Source of the DNA: an uncultured Lachnospiraceae bacterium | GTDB lineage: Bacteria > Bacillota > Clostridia > Lachnospirales > Lachnospiraceae | Reading direction: 5' to 3' | Length of the DNA: 24,296 bases | NCBI GenBank assembly: GCA_910585555.1 | Contig: CAJUFU010000042.1 | Coordinates: 1-24,296 of the forward strand | Part shown: positions 16,555 to 24,122 of the stretch, piece after piece | How positions within the stretch are numbered: the stretch's first letter is position 1 | How the letters are laid out: each line of letters opens with the position of its first letter | The notes under the pieces: model-generated | What the model was told of the DNA's origin: nothing | The model's database searches: none | What the model saw: the letters and a program-made list of their open reading frames with translations, nothing else | Made by a program: the position numbers and the translations under genes

Positions 16555-17043
16555 CTATCTGTCAAATCCATATTTTTCATAGATCAGTCCGGCAACAAAG
16601 TCCGGTACACACTTTGAAATATCTCCGTTGAAGCTGGCAATCTCCTTGACTGTGGATGAACTCAAATAGGCATATTCCAGACTTGTAGTCAAAAATACAG
16701 TGTCAAGGTCTCCATCCGAAAACTTTCGATTGGTCTGGGCAATCTGTAGTTCGTATTCAAAATCCGTAATCGCGCGCAGTCCTCTGATTGCCACATGAAC
16801 GCCCTTTCTCTGTGCATAATCAATTAACAGACCGCTGAAGGAATCCACGGTCACATTGGGCAGATCTTTGGTCGCTTCCTTTAACATTTTAACACGTTCT
16901 TCCACAGAAAACAATGGAGTCTTGGTATTATTATTTAACACACTAACTGTCAATTCATCAAAAATACTGGACGCACGTCTGATAATATCCAGATGTCCAT
17001 AAGTGACCGGGTCGAAACTGCCCGGATAAATTGCTGCCCTCAT
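16555..17043 (-). CDS. coaD: phosphopantetheine adenylyltransferase
   Basis: This 162-aa enzyme transfers AMP from ATP to 4'-phosphopantetheine, the penultimate step of coenzyme A synthesis. The nucleotidyltransferase motif PGSFDPVTYGHLDII (residues 7-21, T/HxGH type) is clear. RGLRAITDFEYELQIAQTNR and the C-terminal SSSTVKEIA (ISSTxxR-like) also match. The length is typical. GAGGAA lies 5 bases before the ATG. A candidate promoter lies in the 108-base gap from rsmD, so it may be transcribed both from the upstream operon and separately. Confidence 0.96.
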   Translation of the reverse strand: MRAAIYPGSFDPVTYGHLDIIRRASSIFDELTVSVLNNNTKTPLFSVEERVKMLKEATKDLPNVTVDSFSGLLIDYAQRKGVHVAIRGLRAITDFEYELQIAQTNRKFSDGDLDTVFLTTSLEYAYLSSSTVKEIASFNGDISKCVPDFVAGLIYEKYGFDR

Positions 17044-17082
17044 AAAAGTTCCTCACATGCTTTTGTCCATATCCCTGTTACC

Positions 17083-17111
17083 ATATTAAAACACTTTGCT
17101 CTAAATGTCTT
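17083..17111 (-). promoter_or_regulatory. candidate sigma-A promoter for coaD
   Basis: On the minus strand, AAGACA (-35, rc of 17106-17111), a 17-bp spacer and TATAAT-like TAATAT (-10, rc of 17083-17088) are present. They are preceded by a long A/T tract (17111-17145) that could act as an UP element. The predicted start is about 33 bases before the coaD ATG. Confidence 0.45.
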
Positions 17112-17151
17112 TATTTATTTTTATTTTTTCTCAAAAAATTTTGCGCCTATC

Positions 17152-17700
17152 TTAACTTCTACGACAAAAAACATGTTTATTGGTTTTGTAACACTTCTCT
17201 TTTTCCAGAACAAAGCCCAGTTCCGGCAGATCGGAAAAGTCACAGGAAAGGGCGGCTTCTATAACAATCAGGGTATCCGGTGTCACAAAGGAAAGCTGTT
17301 TTAGGACCTGTAATACCTGCTTTTCATAATCCTTGTCATAAGGCGGATCCATATAAATGATATCCACCGCATGTTCATGAATGCCATACAGTGCACTGAC
17401 CGCGTCCTGCCGCAGCACCGTGGCCCTTTGTGTGAATTTCGTAAACTGCAGATTATCCATAATACAGGCAAGCGCTCTCCTGTCATTCTCTACAAAATAA
17501 GCATGTCTGGCACCTCTGCTTAAAGCTTCTATGCCAATGCCACCGCTGCCGCTGAATAAATCCACAAACACAGCCTCATATAAATGGGGCTGTAACATAT
17601 TAAAAAGGGTTTCCTTAATCCGGTCTGTGGTAGGCCTTGTATCCAGACCGGCAGGGGTTTTTAAGGGCAGACTCCTGGCTGTTCCCGCTATCACTCTCAT
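17152..17700 (-). CDS. rsmD: 16S rRNA (guanine966-N2)-methyltransferase
   Basis: This 182-aa SAM-dependent methyltransferase has the RsmD start MRVIAGTARSLPLKTP, RPTTDRIKETLFNML, the SAM-binding VDLFSGSGGIGIEALSRGA (46-64), and the catalytic DPPY at 118-121. It methylates G966 of 16S rRNA in the E. coli homologue. I chose the ATG at 17700, with AAAGGA about 8 bases upstream. A reading from 17733 adds 11 residues that the family lacks. It lies 49 bases after parC. rsmD next to coaD is a widely conserved pairing (ylbH-ylbI in B. subtilis). Confidence 0.95.
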   Translation of the reverse strand: MRVIAGTARSLPLKTPAGLDTRPTTDRIKETLFNMLQPHLYEAVFVDLFSGSGGIGIEALSRGARHAYFVENDRRALACIMDNLQFTKFTQRATVLRQDAVSALYGIHEHAVDIIYMDPPYDKDYEKQVLQVLKQLSFVTPDTLIVIEAALSCDFSDLPELGFVLEKEKCYKTNKHVFCRRS

Positions 17701-17749
17701 ATACGGCTTCCTTTCTCTCCTTCTTTGGGCCAAAGTAAGATATGCTGCG

Positions 17750-19993
17750 TTAGTTCTGACGGACTTTTACACCTTTGCCGTCCCGTTTCCCGAGTTTGAT
17801 CTTGTTCAGTTCCAATTCTTTATTTCCGTAAGAAATAGTCTGTTCTACCGCATTTTGGGAATAATATACAGCCTCAATCTCGTCGGAGTCGCCAAGCCGC
17901 ATACCGCGCACACCGATGGCACCTTTTTTCTTTTCCGGAATCTCTTCTATGGCAAAGCGCAGGAAATATCCGGCCTTCGACTGCAGGATGATATTGCGCT
18001 GTTCTTTGTATGCCACAACGCTTACCACCTCATCGTTCTCCTGCAGTTTGGTGGCGGCTACGGTACGCTTGGCCACGTCAAACTCACCGCCGTCCACCAC
18101 TTTAAGCATGGCCTGCTTTGTGGCAAAGATGACTCGGTAAAGGTTTAGATCACTCTGACTTGCCGCATAGACAATGGTCTCCTTGGAAGAATCATAGTTA
18201 CTCACATTATCCACCGGCACGCCTTTATCCCGGAATTTGCCGAAGGGTAAATCCACTGCCTTGATGGAGTGGAGCTGCCCTGTGTTGGTAAAGAGACATA
18301 CTTTACCGGTATTTTTGCAGACAAAGGCATAACGATTCTCCGCATCTGCAGCTTCTTTGTTGCGCTCGTAAGTGGGCATATCGATGGTTCTTGCATAACC
18401 GAACCGGTCCATCAAAAAGACAATATCCATCTCTTCTATCTTTTTCTCCACATAGACCGCCTCGCCGGCATTGGTAATCTGGGTCCTTCTTCTTTGCCGG
18501 TATCTGTCTTTGATGGCATCCAGTTCATTGATGATGACCTGCGCCATGGCATCCCGTCTGGCCAAAATATCCTCATAACGATAGATATTGGCCATGGTCT
18601 CTTCATGCTCGTTGATCAGGGCCTCAATCTCAAGGCCGATCAATTTATACAGACGCATATCCAGAATGGCGTTGGCCTGTTTCTCACTGAATCGAAGCTG
18701 GGCCGCCATTACCTTGGACTCTTTGGATTTGAATTTGATACCTTCTGTTTTTCCTTCCACCAGGCAGGTTTTAGCCATGGTCCGGTCCTTGGAACCTCTC
18801 AAGATTTCGATGATCAGATCGATCACATTGCAGGCCTTGATCAGACCTTCCTGTATCTCCTTGCGGTCCAGTTCCTTTTCCAGAAGATTTTTGTATTTGC
18901 GGGCAGTCACTTCATACTGAAATTTAACGCTTTCTTGTATGATCTGCTTTAACCCCATAGTCTCGGGACGGCCGTCGCAGATTGCCAGCATATTGACGCC
19001 GAAGGTGTCCTCCAGGCGGGTCTTCTTGTAAAGCATGTTCTTAAAGTTTTCCACGTCCGCATCTTTTCTCAGTTCGATGACGATGCGAATGCCTTCCTTG
19101 GAAGACTGGTTCGTGATATCCACAATATCCTGCGTCTTTTTGGTCTCTGCAAGAGACGCTACATCCATCAGGAATTTACCGATATTGGCACCGATCATGG
19201 TATAGGGAATCTCTGTGATTACCAGATTGGTTTTCCCGCCCTTGCCCTTTTCTATCTCTACCTTGCCCCGCAGTTTGATCTTGCCGGTGCCGGTCTCATA
19301 GATCTGCAGTAATTCATCTTCGTTGATCACGATGCCGCCGGTTGGAAAATCCGGTCCTTTGATATAACGCATCAGCTCTCTGGTGGTGATATGTTCATCT
19401 AACATATATGCTTTGGCGGCATCAATCACCTCCGCCAGATTATGAGGCGGTATGCTGGTGGCCATACCTACCGCGATTCCTTCAGAACCGTTGACTAAGA
19501 GATTGGGGATTTTCACCGGCAGAATAGAGGGTTCCCGTTCGGTCTCATCAAAGTTGGGAATAAAGTCCACCACATCTTTGTCCAGATCAGCCAGAAAGGC
19601 TTCCTGGGTAATGCGCTCTAAACGTGCCTCCGTATAACGCATAGCCGCCGCGCCGTCTCCCTCGATATTACCGAAGTTGCCGTGGCCGTCGATCAAAGGC
19701 AGTCCTTTCTTAAAATCCTGGGACATCACTACCAGCGCCTCATAGATGGAGCTGTCACCGTGAGGATGATATTTACCCATGGTATCACCCACGATACGTG
19801 CAGATTTACGGTAGGGCCTGTCATAGCGGATGCCCAGTTCATACATATCATAGAGGGTCCTTCTCTGTACCGGTTTTAAGCCGTCCCGCACATCCGGCAG
19901 GGCTCTGGCGATGATGACGCTCATTGCGTAGTCCACATAGGACTTTCGCATCACTTCCGAGTATTCCGTTTTGATGATTCTGTTATCGTCCAT
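17750..19993 (-). CDS. parC: type IIA DNA topoisomerase subunit A (ParC/topoisomerase IV type)
   Basis: This 747-aa subunit cuts and rejoins DNA. Landmarks are ARALPDVRDGLKPVQRR, the quinolone-resistance region GKYHPHGDSSIYEAL with Ser81 and Glu85 (wild-type-like residues), and the catalytic Tyr120 in AAMRYTEARL. A beta-pinwheel C-terminal domain spans ~500-747. At the GyrA-box position the sequence is EKKKGAIGVRG, a degenerate form of QRRGGKG. The protein is also shorter than typical GyrA (800 or more), both pointing to ParC rather than GyrA. AAAGGA is best spaced for the ATG at 19993; an ATG at 19999 is also in frame. The gene follows parE by 59 bases. Naming it GyrA cannot be fully excluded without phylogeny. 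Confidence 0.88.
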   Translation of the reverse strand: MDDNRIIKTEYSEVMRKSYVDYAMSVIIARALPDVRDGLKPVQRRTLYDMYELGIRYDRPYRKSARIVGDTMGKYHPHGDSSIYEALVVMSQDFKKGLPLIDGHGNFGNIEGDGAAAMRYTEARLERITQEAFLADLDKDVVDFIPNFDETEREPSILPVKIPNLLVNGSEGIAVGMATSIPPHNLAEVIDAAKAYMLDEHITTRELMRYIKGPDFPTGGIVINEDELLQIYETGTGKIKLRGKVEIEKGKGGKTNLVITEIPYTMIGANIGKFLMDVASLAETKKTQDIVDITNQSSKEGIRIVIELRKDADVENFKNMLYKKTRLEDTFGVNMLAICDGRPETMGLKQIIQESVKFQYEVTARKYKNLLEKELDRKEIQEGLIKACNVIDLIIEILRGSKDRTMAKTCLVEGKTEGIKFKSKESKVMAAQLRFSEKQANAILDMRLYKLIGLEIEALINEHEETMANIYRYEDILARRDAMAQVIINELDAIKDRYRQRRRTQITNAGEAVYVEKKIEEMDIVFLMDRFGYARTIDMPTYERNKEAADAENRYAFVCKNTGKVCLFTNTGQLHSIKAVDLPFGKFRDKGVPVDNVSNYDSSKETIVYAASQSDLNLYRVIFATKQAMLKVVDGGEFDVAKRTVAATKLQENDEVVSVVAYKEQRNIILQSKAGYFLRFAIEEIPEKKKGAIGVRGMRLGDSDEIEAVYYSQNAVEQTISYGNKELELNKIKLGKRDGKGVKVRQN

Positions 19994-20024
19994 AATCATA
20001 TTTCCTTTTTATATATTGAAGCTT

Positions 20025-20044
20025 GAAACCTCCTCTGCGGTTTC
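20025..20044 (-). other. stem-loop in the parE-parC gap
   Basis: GAAACC and GGTTTC form a 6-bp stem enclosing an 8-base purine-rich loop (minus strand GCAGAGGA) in the 59 bases between parE and parC. No T-run follows. It could tune relative expression of the two subunits; this is inference. Confidence 0.35.
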
Positions 20045-20052
20045 TGCGCCTG

Positions 20053-21975
20053 TCAGACATCCAGTTCCGCCTCTTTCGCATGGCGGTAAATAAACGCTTT
20101 ACGAGGGGGCACTTCCGTACCCATCAACATTTCCGTCACTTCCGAAGCCATACGCGCATCTTCAATCTCCACCTGCTTTAACAGTCTGGTATCCGGGTCT
20201 AAGGTAGTTTCCCAGAGCTGTTCGGCATCCATCTCTCCAAGTCCCTTATAACGCTGTAAGGTGAACGGGCCTTTGTGGCGCTTGCGGTACTTTTCCAGGG
20301 CTTTGTCGTCGTATAGATACTCTTCCTTTCCCTTGGAAGGCATGGCTTTATATAAAGGCGGCATGGCAATATACACATGTCCCTCATAGATCAATTCCGG
20401 CATAAAACGGTAGAATAAAGTAAGTAACAGGGTGGAGATATGGGCACCGTCTACATCCGCATCGGCCATGATGATAATCTTGTCATAACGCAGTTTACTG
20501 ATATCAAAGTCGTTGCCGTAGCCTTCTGAGAAACCACAGCCAAAGGCATTGATCATGGTCTTGATTTCCGCATTGGCAAGGACCTTATCGATGCTGGCCT
20601 TCTCCACGTTCAGGATTTTGCCGCGGATTGGCAGGATTGCCTGATACATGCGGTTTCTGGCAGTCTTGGCACTGCCGCCCGCAGAATCTCCCTCCACAAT
20701 AAAGATTTCGCATTTGGCGGCATCCTTTGACTCGCAGTTAGCCAGTTTGCCGTTGGAATCAAAGGAAAATTTCTGCTTGGTCAAGAGATTGGTCTTGGCC
20801 TTCTCCTCTGTCTTACGGATTTTGGCTGCCTTCTCCGCACAGCCGATGATACTCTTCAGGGTGTCTAAATTACGGTCGAAATAACGTACAATCTCGTCAC
20901 CGGTCACTTTGCTGACCACCTTGGCCGCGTCCTGGTTGTCCAATTTAGTCTTGGTCTGTCCCTCGAACCTGGGATCCGGATGCTTGATGGATATGACGGC
21001 CGTCATGCCGTTTCTCACATCAGCGCCGGTGAAGTTCACATCCTTTTCCTTCAGGATATTTAACCCTCTGGCATAGGTATTGATCACGTTGGTAAACATG
21101 GTTTTAAAGCCGGTCAGATGTGTACCGCCCTCGGCATTATAGATATTGTTACAAAATCCAAGCACATTCTCATGAAATTCATTCACATACTGAAAGGCAC
21201 ATTCCACGGTGATGCCTTCCGACTCGCCCTTGAAATAGATGACATCGTGAATAGCCTCGCGGCTCTTATTCATATCTTTGATGAAACCAACGATGCCTTC
21301 CGGTTCATGGAATTCGATATGCTCCGTTTCTTGGCCGCGTTTGTCTTCGTAAATGATCGTCAGCTCCGGATTCAAATAAGCCGTCTCATGCAGTCTGCTC
21401 TTGACATCGTCTTCCTTGAAACGGGTTTTGTCAAAGATGGTGTCATCCGGCAGAAAGTTAACGGTGGTGCCGGATTCTTTGGTCTTACCTACCACGGGCA
21501 GAAGACCGTCCTTAAGTGCAAGCGTGGGGATGCCCCGTTCATAATGGTCTTCATAGACTGCCCCGCCAGTCTTTACGGTCACATGCAGATAAGTGGAAAG
21601 AGCGTTGACCACGGAAGAACCTACGCCATGCAGGCCGCCGCTGGTCTTATAGGCATCGTTGTCAAACTTACCGCCCGCATGCAGCGTGGTAAATACCAGC
21701 CGTTCCGCGCTGATACCCTTCTCATGCATTCCCACAGGGATACCCCGTCCATTGTCCGAAACCGTGGCGGAACCGTCCGCTTCCAGCGTTACCCGGATTG
21801 TGGTACAATACCCCGCCAGATGTTCATCCACCGCATTGTCTACAATTTCATAGATCAAATGGTTCAACCCTTTGGTGGATACACTTCCAATATACATGCC
21901 GGGTCTTACCCGGACAGCCTCCAACCCCTCCAATACGGTGATGCTGGAAGCATCATATGTATTTGCCTTAGCCAT
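20053..21975 (-). CDS. parE: type IIA DNA topoisomerase subunit B (ParE/topoisomerase IV type)
   Basis: This 640-aa ATPase subunit is the partner of the downstream ParC-like protein. The GHKL ATPase domain shows E43 and N47 in EIVDNAVDEHLAGY, VSDNGRGIPVG around D74, and SGGLHGVGSSVVNALS. The Toprim domain shows EGDSAGGSA, PIRGKILNVEKA and MADADVDGAHI, and the C-terminus shows QRYKGLGEMDAEQLWETT. Length and paired order match ParE/GyrB of Gram-positives without inserts. GGAGG lies 4 bases before the ATG. It begins the parE-parC-rsmD-coaD run, with a candidate promoter about 105-135 bases upstream. The choice of ParE over GyrB rests mainly on the partner subunit and on the absence of dnaA/recF neighbours. 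Confidence 0.88.
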   Translation of the reverse strand: MAKANTYDASSITVLEGLEAVRVRPGMYIGSVSTKGLNHLIYEIVDNAVDEHLAGYCTTIRVTLEADGSATVSDNGRGIPVGMHEKGISAERLVFTTLHAGGKFDNDAYKTSGGLHGVGSSVVNALSTYLHVTVKTGGAVYEDHYERGIPTLALKDGLLPVVGKTKESGTTVNFLPDDTIFDKTRFKEDDVKSRLHETAYLNPELTIIYEDKRGQETEHIEFHEPEGIVGFIKDMNKSREAIHDVIYFKGESEGITVECAFQYVNEFHENVLGFCNNIYNAEGGTHLTGFKTMFTNVINTYARGLNILKEKDVNFTGADVRNGMTAVISIKHPDPRFEGQTKTKLDNQDAAKVVSKVTGDEIVRYFDRNLDTLKSIIGCAEKAAKIRKTEEKAKTNLLTKQKFSFDSNGKLANCESKDAAKCEIFIVEGDSAGGSAKTARNRMYQAILPIRGKILNVEKASIDKVLANAEIKTMINAFGCGFSEGYGNDFDISKLRYDKIIIMADADVDGAHISTLLLTLFYRFMPELIYEGHVYIAMPPLYKAMPSKGKEEYLYDDKALEKYRKRHKGPFTLQRYKGLGEMDAEQLWETTLDPDTRLLKQVEIEDARMASEVTEMLMGTEVPPRKAFIYRHAKEAELDV

Positions 21976-22081
21976 ATTTCCTCCATACCGCGCCAGACGG
22001 CGGCTTCTATCGTATCAGTGTTTCTGCCCTCACTGGAAAATATCACCCATAAATCTTATCATACATTTAGTGCTTTTGCAA

Positions 22082-22111
22082 AGTATAAATACTATATAAA
22101 GTGGTCAACAA
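22082..22111 (-). promoter_or_regulatory. candidate promoter upstream of parE
   Basis: TATACT (-10, rc of 22082-22087) is preceded by TTGTTG at 18 bp (rc of 22106-22111) or TTGACC at 15 bp (rc of 22103-22108). The predicted leader is ~100 bases and contains no structured element I recognise. The spacing is imperfect, so confidence is modest. Confidence 0.4.
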
Positions 22112-22144
22112 AGTTCGCGGGACAAGCACCCTTTCATCCTGGTC

Positions 22145-22900
22145 TTAAAGGGGTTCGCTTTTGTGTTCTATGGTTTCATACAGGTATTCCCGGCCCCGCT
22201 TACCCACCCATTTTACAATCTCTATCTCCTTTAAAAGAGGCACCACACTGGCGGCCAGATCTCGATGGATTTTAGCCACGCGGGCAAACTCCTTGATGGT
22301 GAATGGTTCTTCTAAGTCACAAGGCACCACCTGCATAAAGTCTTCAACCCGTTCGATGAAAATTTCGTCGAAAAGCGCAAGGGGCATCCTGTCATAGCGC
22401 GAAGAGCCTCTTTTGCGGTTTTTGCTCCAGCCGTTTAGGAGCCTGTATTCGTCCATGTCCACAAGCGGGAAGGCAAAGGAAAGATTCGGGTCTTTCAAAA
22501 ACGATTTAATCCTGTGCAATTCCGGAAACGCATGGTAAATCGTTCCGGTGATGGGCGATTTGTGCTTGGTGGAAAGCTCGCCGGTGGTCTCGTCCATCCA
22601 GATGACCCATTTGAAATGGGGAATGGGCAATACCACGGTGACCGGATAAAGGGGAAGAAAAGCTTCTAACTTCGGCCTGAGCTTATTAAAGTTGCCATTC
22701 TGGATTTCAATAATGCGTTTTCCTGTGTAAATGTCCGCAATATATCCTTCGATGGGCACCTCATGACAATCCAGATCAGGTTCATAATAAAGTTTCATAA
22801 CGGCATGAAGGGTCTTTTCCTGCAGAGTCCCAAACCCATGGGGGTCATGCTGTTTTAACAATACTTTCAATTTTGCATTTTCAAAAGCTGTCTTATCCAT
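22145..22900 (-). CDS. putative PD-(D/E)XK (CoiA-like) nuclease with C-terminal winged helix
   Basis: This 251-aa protein belongs to no family I can name with certainty. Residues ~20-100 read like a restriction-nuclease fold: E28 in a helix (LQEKTLHAVMKLYY), then EGYIADIYTGKRIIEIQNG with D56 and E65-x-Q67, then K73/K77 in a following helix. The AD…(I)EIQ pattern is the variant PD-(D/E)XK signature I associate with CoiA-type nucleases; this is inference. The middle contains HFKWVIWMDETTGE. Residues ~198-245 (FTIKEFARVAKIHRDLAASVV, then a basic wing VGKRGREYLYE) look like a winged helix-turn-helix. I chose the ATG at 22900: a reading from 22990 would translate through the promoter and has no ribosome binding site. 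No Shine-Dalgarno precedes 22900 either. It diverges from the GGDEF gene under a putative LexA box. Confidence 0.7.
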   Translation of the reverse strand: MDKTAFENAKLKVLLKQHDPHGFGTLQEKTLHAVMKLYYEPDLDCHEVPIEGYIADIYTGKRIIEIQNGNFNKLRPKLEAFLPLYPVTVVLPIPHFKWVIWMDETTGELSTKHKSPITGTIYHAFPELHRIKSFLKDPNLSFAFPLVDMDEYRLLNGWSKNRKRGSSRYDRMPLALFDEIFIERVEDFMQVVPCDLEEPFTIKEFARVAKIHRDLAASVVPLLKEIEIVKWVGKRGREYLYETIEHKSEPL

Positions 22901-22907
22901 GTCATAC

Positions 22908-22936
22908 AGTATACCAGAGATAGCATATTCGAACAA
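22908..22936 (-). promoter_or_regulatory. sigma-A promoter of the nuclease-like gene
   Basis: TTGTTC (-35, rc of 22931-22936), a 17-bp spacer and TATACT (-10, rc of 22908-22913) are present. An extended TGG precedes the -10. The predicted transcription start is 22900-22901, that is, on the A of the ATG. Confidence 0.75.
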
Positions 22937-22943
22937 GTGTTTT
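22930..22943. promoter_or_regulatory. putative LexA (SOS) operator
   Basis: CGAACAAGTGTTTT matches the Gram-positive LexA box CGAACRNRYGTTYC at 13 of 14 positions; only the last base differs. It overlaps the -35 of the leftward promoter (22931-22936) and abuts the -35 of the rightward promoter (22945-22950). A bound repressor could therefore block both. The consensus is established knowledge; function here is inference. Confidence 0.6.
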
Positions 22944-22944
22944 C

Positions 22945-22973
22945 TTGAAATAACATCAAAGATAAAATATAAT
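22945..22973 (+). promoter_or_regulatory. sigma-A promoter of the GGDEF gene
   Basis: TTGAAA (22945-22950), a 17-bp spacer and perfect TATAAT (22968-22973) are present. The predicted start near 22980 gives a ~45-base leader with AAAAAGGG before the ATG at 23025. Confidence 0.78.
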
Positions 22974-23024
22974 AATACTGCCATACGCATATATTATTAA
23001 GATATCTAAAAAGGGATGAATGTT

Positions 23025-24122
23025 ATGAATCGCTATATGAAACGCTTTTGGGGCGACACCAAAAACATTTTATCAGGTAATATTAAGATTACCAACCGGT
23101 TGAAATTTACTGCCATCATCTTTTCGGTAACGATAGTCCATCTTTTTCTAACTACTATTTTCGGTTGTTTGCGGATAGCGCCTCTTTTTTTCTTCAATAT
23201 CTTTAGTGTGATGACTTATGTATTCTGTTTTTCTTTGGTGCGTAAAGACCTTTTCCTGCCAGTGTATTATATTACATATTTGGAAATCATATTGCATTCT
23301 TTGATCTCTACACTCTGTCTGGGCTGGCAGTATGGGTTTGCACAGTATATCATTGCAATCATCCCTGTGGGATATTATATCTGTTATAATATGAACATCA
23401 AACGGCACAAATTGTTGATTGCCACAGGCTCCGCATTTACGGCGGTTTTCGTCTTTTTGTCCTGTAAAATGCTCTCTTTTTACTGGCACCCATTGTATAT
23501 GCTTGACGGTCAGTTCTGGGAGTTTTTCCTGTACATCTTCAACTCCATATGCTCTTTCCTGTTTCTAATCGTCTTCTCTTTGGTGTTTGTCTTTGAAATC
23601 AAACTGACGAACACACAGCTAAAACAGCAAAATGCATTACTGGAACAACTTGCCAGTACGGACCCTCTGACAGGACTTTATAACCGCAGAAGTATGGATG
23701 TTTTCCTTTCTCAGGCAATGGAATCTTCCTCCAGTTTTACGCTTGTGATGTGTGATATTGATGATTTTAAGAAGGTTAACGATACATATGGGCATGAATT
23801 TGGCGATGTGGTTCTTAAGGGAATTGCCAAGATTGTGACGACGCAAGTCAAAGAACATGGATACGTGTGCCGTTGGGGCGGTGAGGAAATCTTGATTCTG
23901 ATCAATAACGCCTCTTTAGAATCCGCCTACCGTATTGCGGAGAATATCCGCCGCAATGTGGCGAATAAGGTATTTGAATGCCACTCCAAATGGGTGCGCT
24001 GTAGCATGACGCTGGGGGTTGCCGTCCACAACAAAAAAGATACCGTGGAAGAGACCATAACCCAGGCGGATTATAATCTCTACCGCGGTAAAAGAAACGG
24101 TAAAAACACCGTTATTTTATAA
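23025..24122 (+). CDS. membrane-bound diguanylate cyclase (GGDEF)
   Basis: This 365-aa enzyme is predicted to make cyclic di-GMP from two GTP. The N-terminal ~195 residues hold about six hydrophobic helices (approximately 30-50, 55-72, 77-98, 106-122, 131-148, 166-191), a membrane sensor I cannot assign. A short coiled linker (TQLKQQNALLEQLAS) leads into the GGDEF domain: TDPLTGLYNRRS, CDIDDFKKVNDTYGHEFGD, and the active-site loop RWGGEEIL at ~285-289. The loop is GGEEI rather than GGDEF/GGEEF. The metal-binding Asp residues (DIDDFK) are intact, so activity is likely. The inhibitory I-site RxxD is KEHG here, so product inhibition is probably absent. AAGGG is 9 bases before 23025; the ATG at 23016 abuts it and is an unlikely start. 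Confidence 0.93.
   Translation: MNRYMKRFWGDTKNILSGNIKITNRLKFTAIIFSVTIVHLFLTTIFGCLRIAPLFFFNIFSVMTYVFCFSLVRKDLFLPVYYITYLEIILHSLISTLCLGWQYGFAQYIIAIIPVGYYICYNMNIKRHKLLIATGSAFTAVFVFLSCKMLSFYWHPLYMLDGQFWEFFLYIFNSICSFLFLIVFSLVFVFEIKLTNTQLKQQNALLEQLASTDPLTGLYNRRSMDVFLSQAMESSSSFTLVMCDIDDFKKVNDTYGHEFGDVVLKGIAKIVTTQVKEHGYVCRWGGEEILILINNASLESAYRIAENIRRNVANKVFECHSKWVRCSMTLGVAVHNKKDTVEETITQADYNLYRGKRNGKNTVIL

Noticed and set aside
17112..17150. terminator between rsmD and coaD
   Set aside because: The only hairpin is an A/T-only stem with a 3-base loop. It is better explained as an A/T tract upstream of the candidate coaD promoter.
22106..22124. LexA-like CGAAC…GTTG upstream of parE
   Set aside because: Only three bases separate the half-sites instead of four, and the outer bases do not match the consensus.
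21118..22275. 385-codon plus-strand ORF
   Set aside because: It lies antisense to parE and runs across the parE promoter region and into the next gene. The translation has no recognisable domain, while the minus-strand products are unmistakable.
22901..22990. 30-residue N-terminal extension of the nuclease-like protein
   Set aside because: It would be translated through the promoter and LexA box, has no ribosome binding site, and its hydrophobic sequence looks like AT-rich noncoding DNA.
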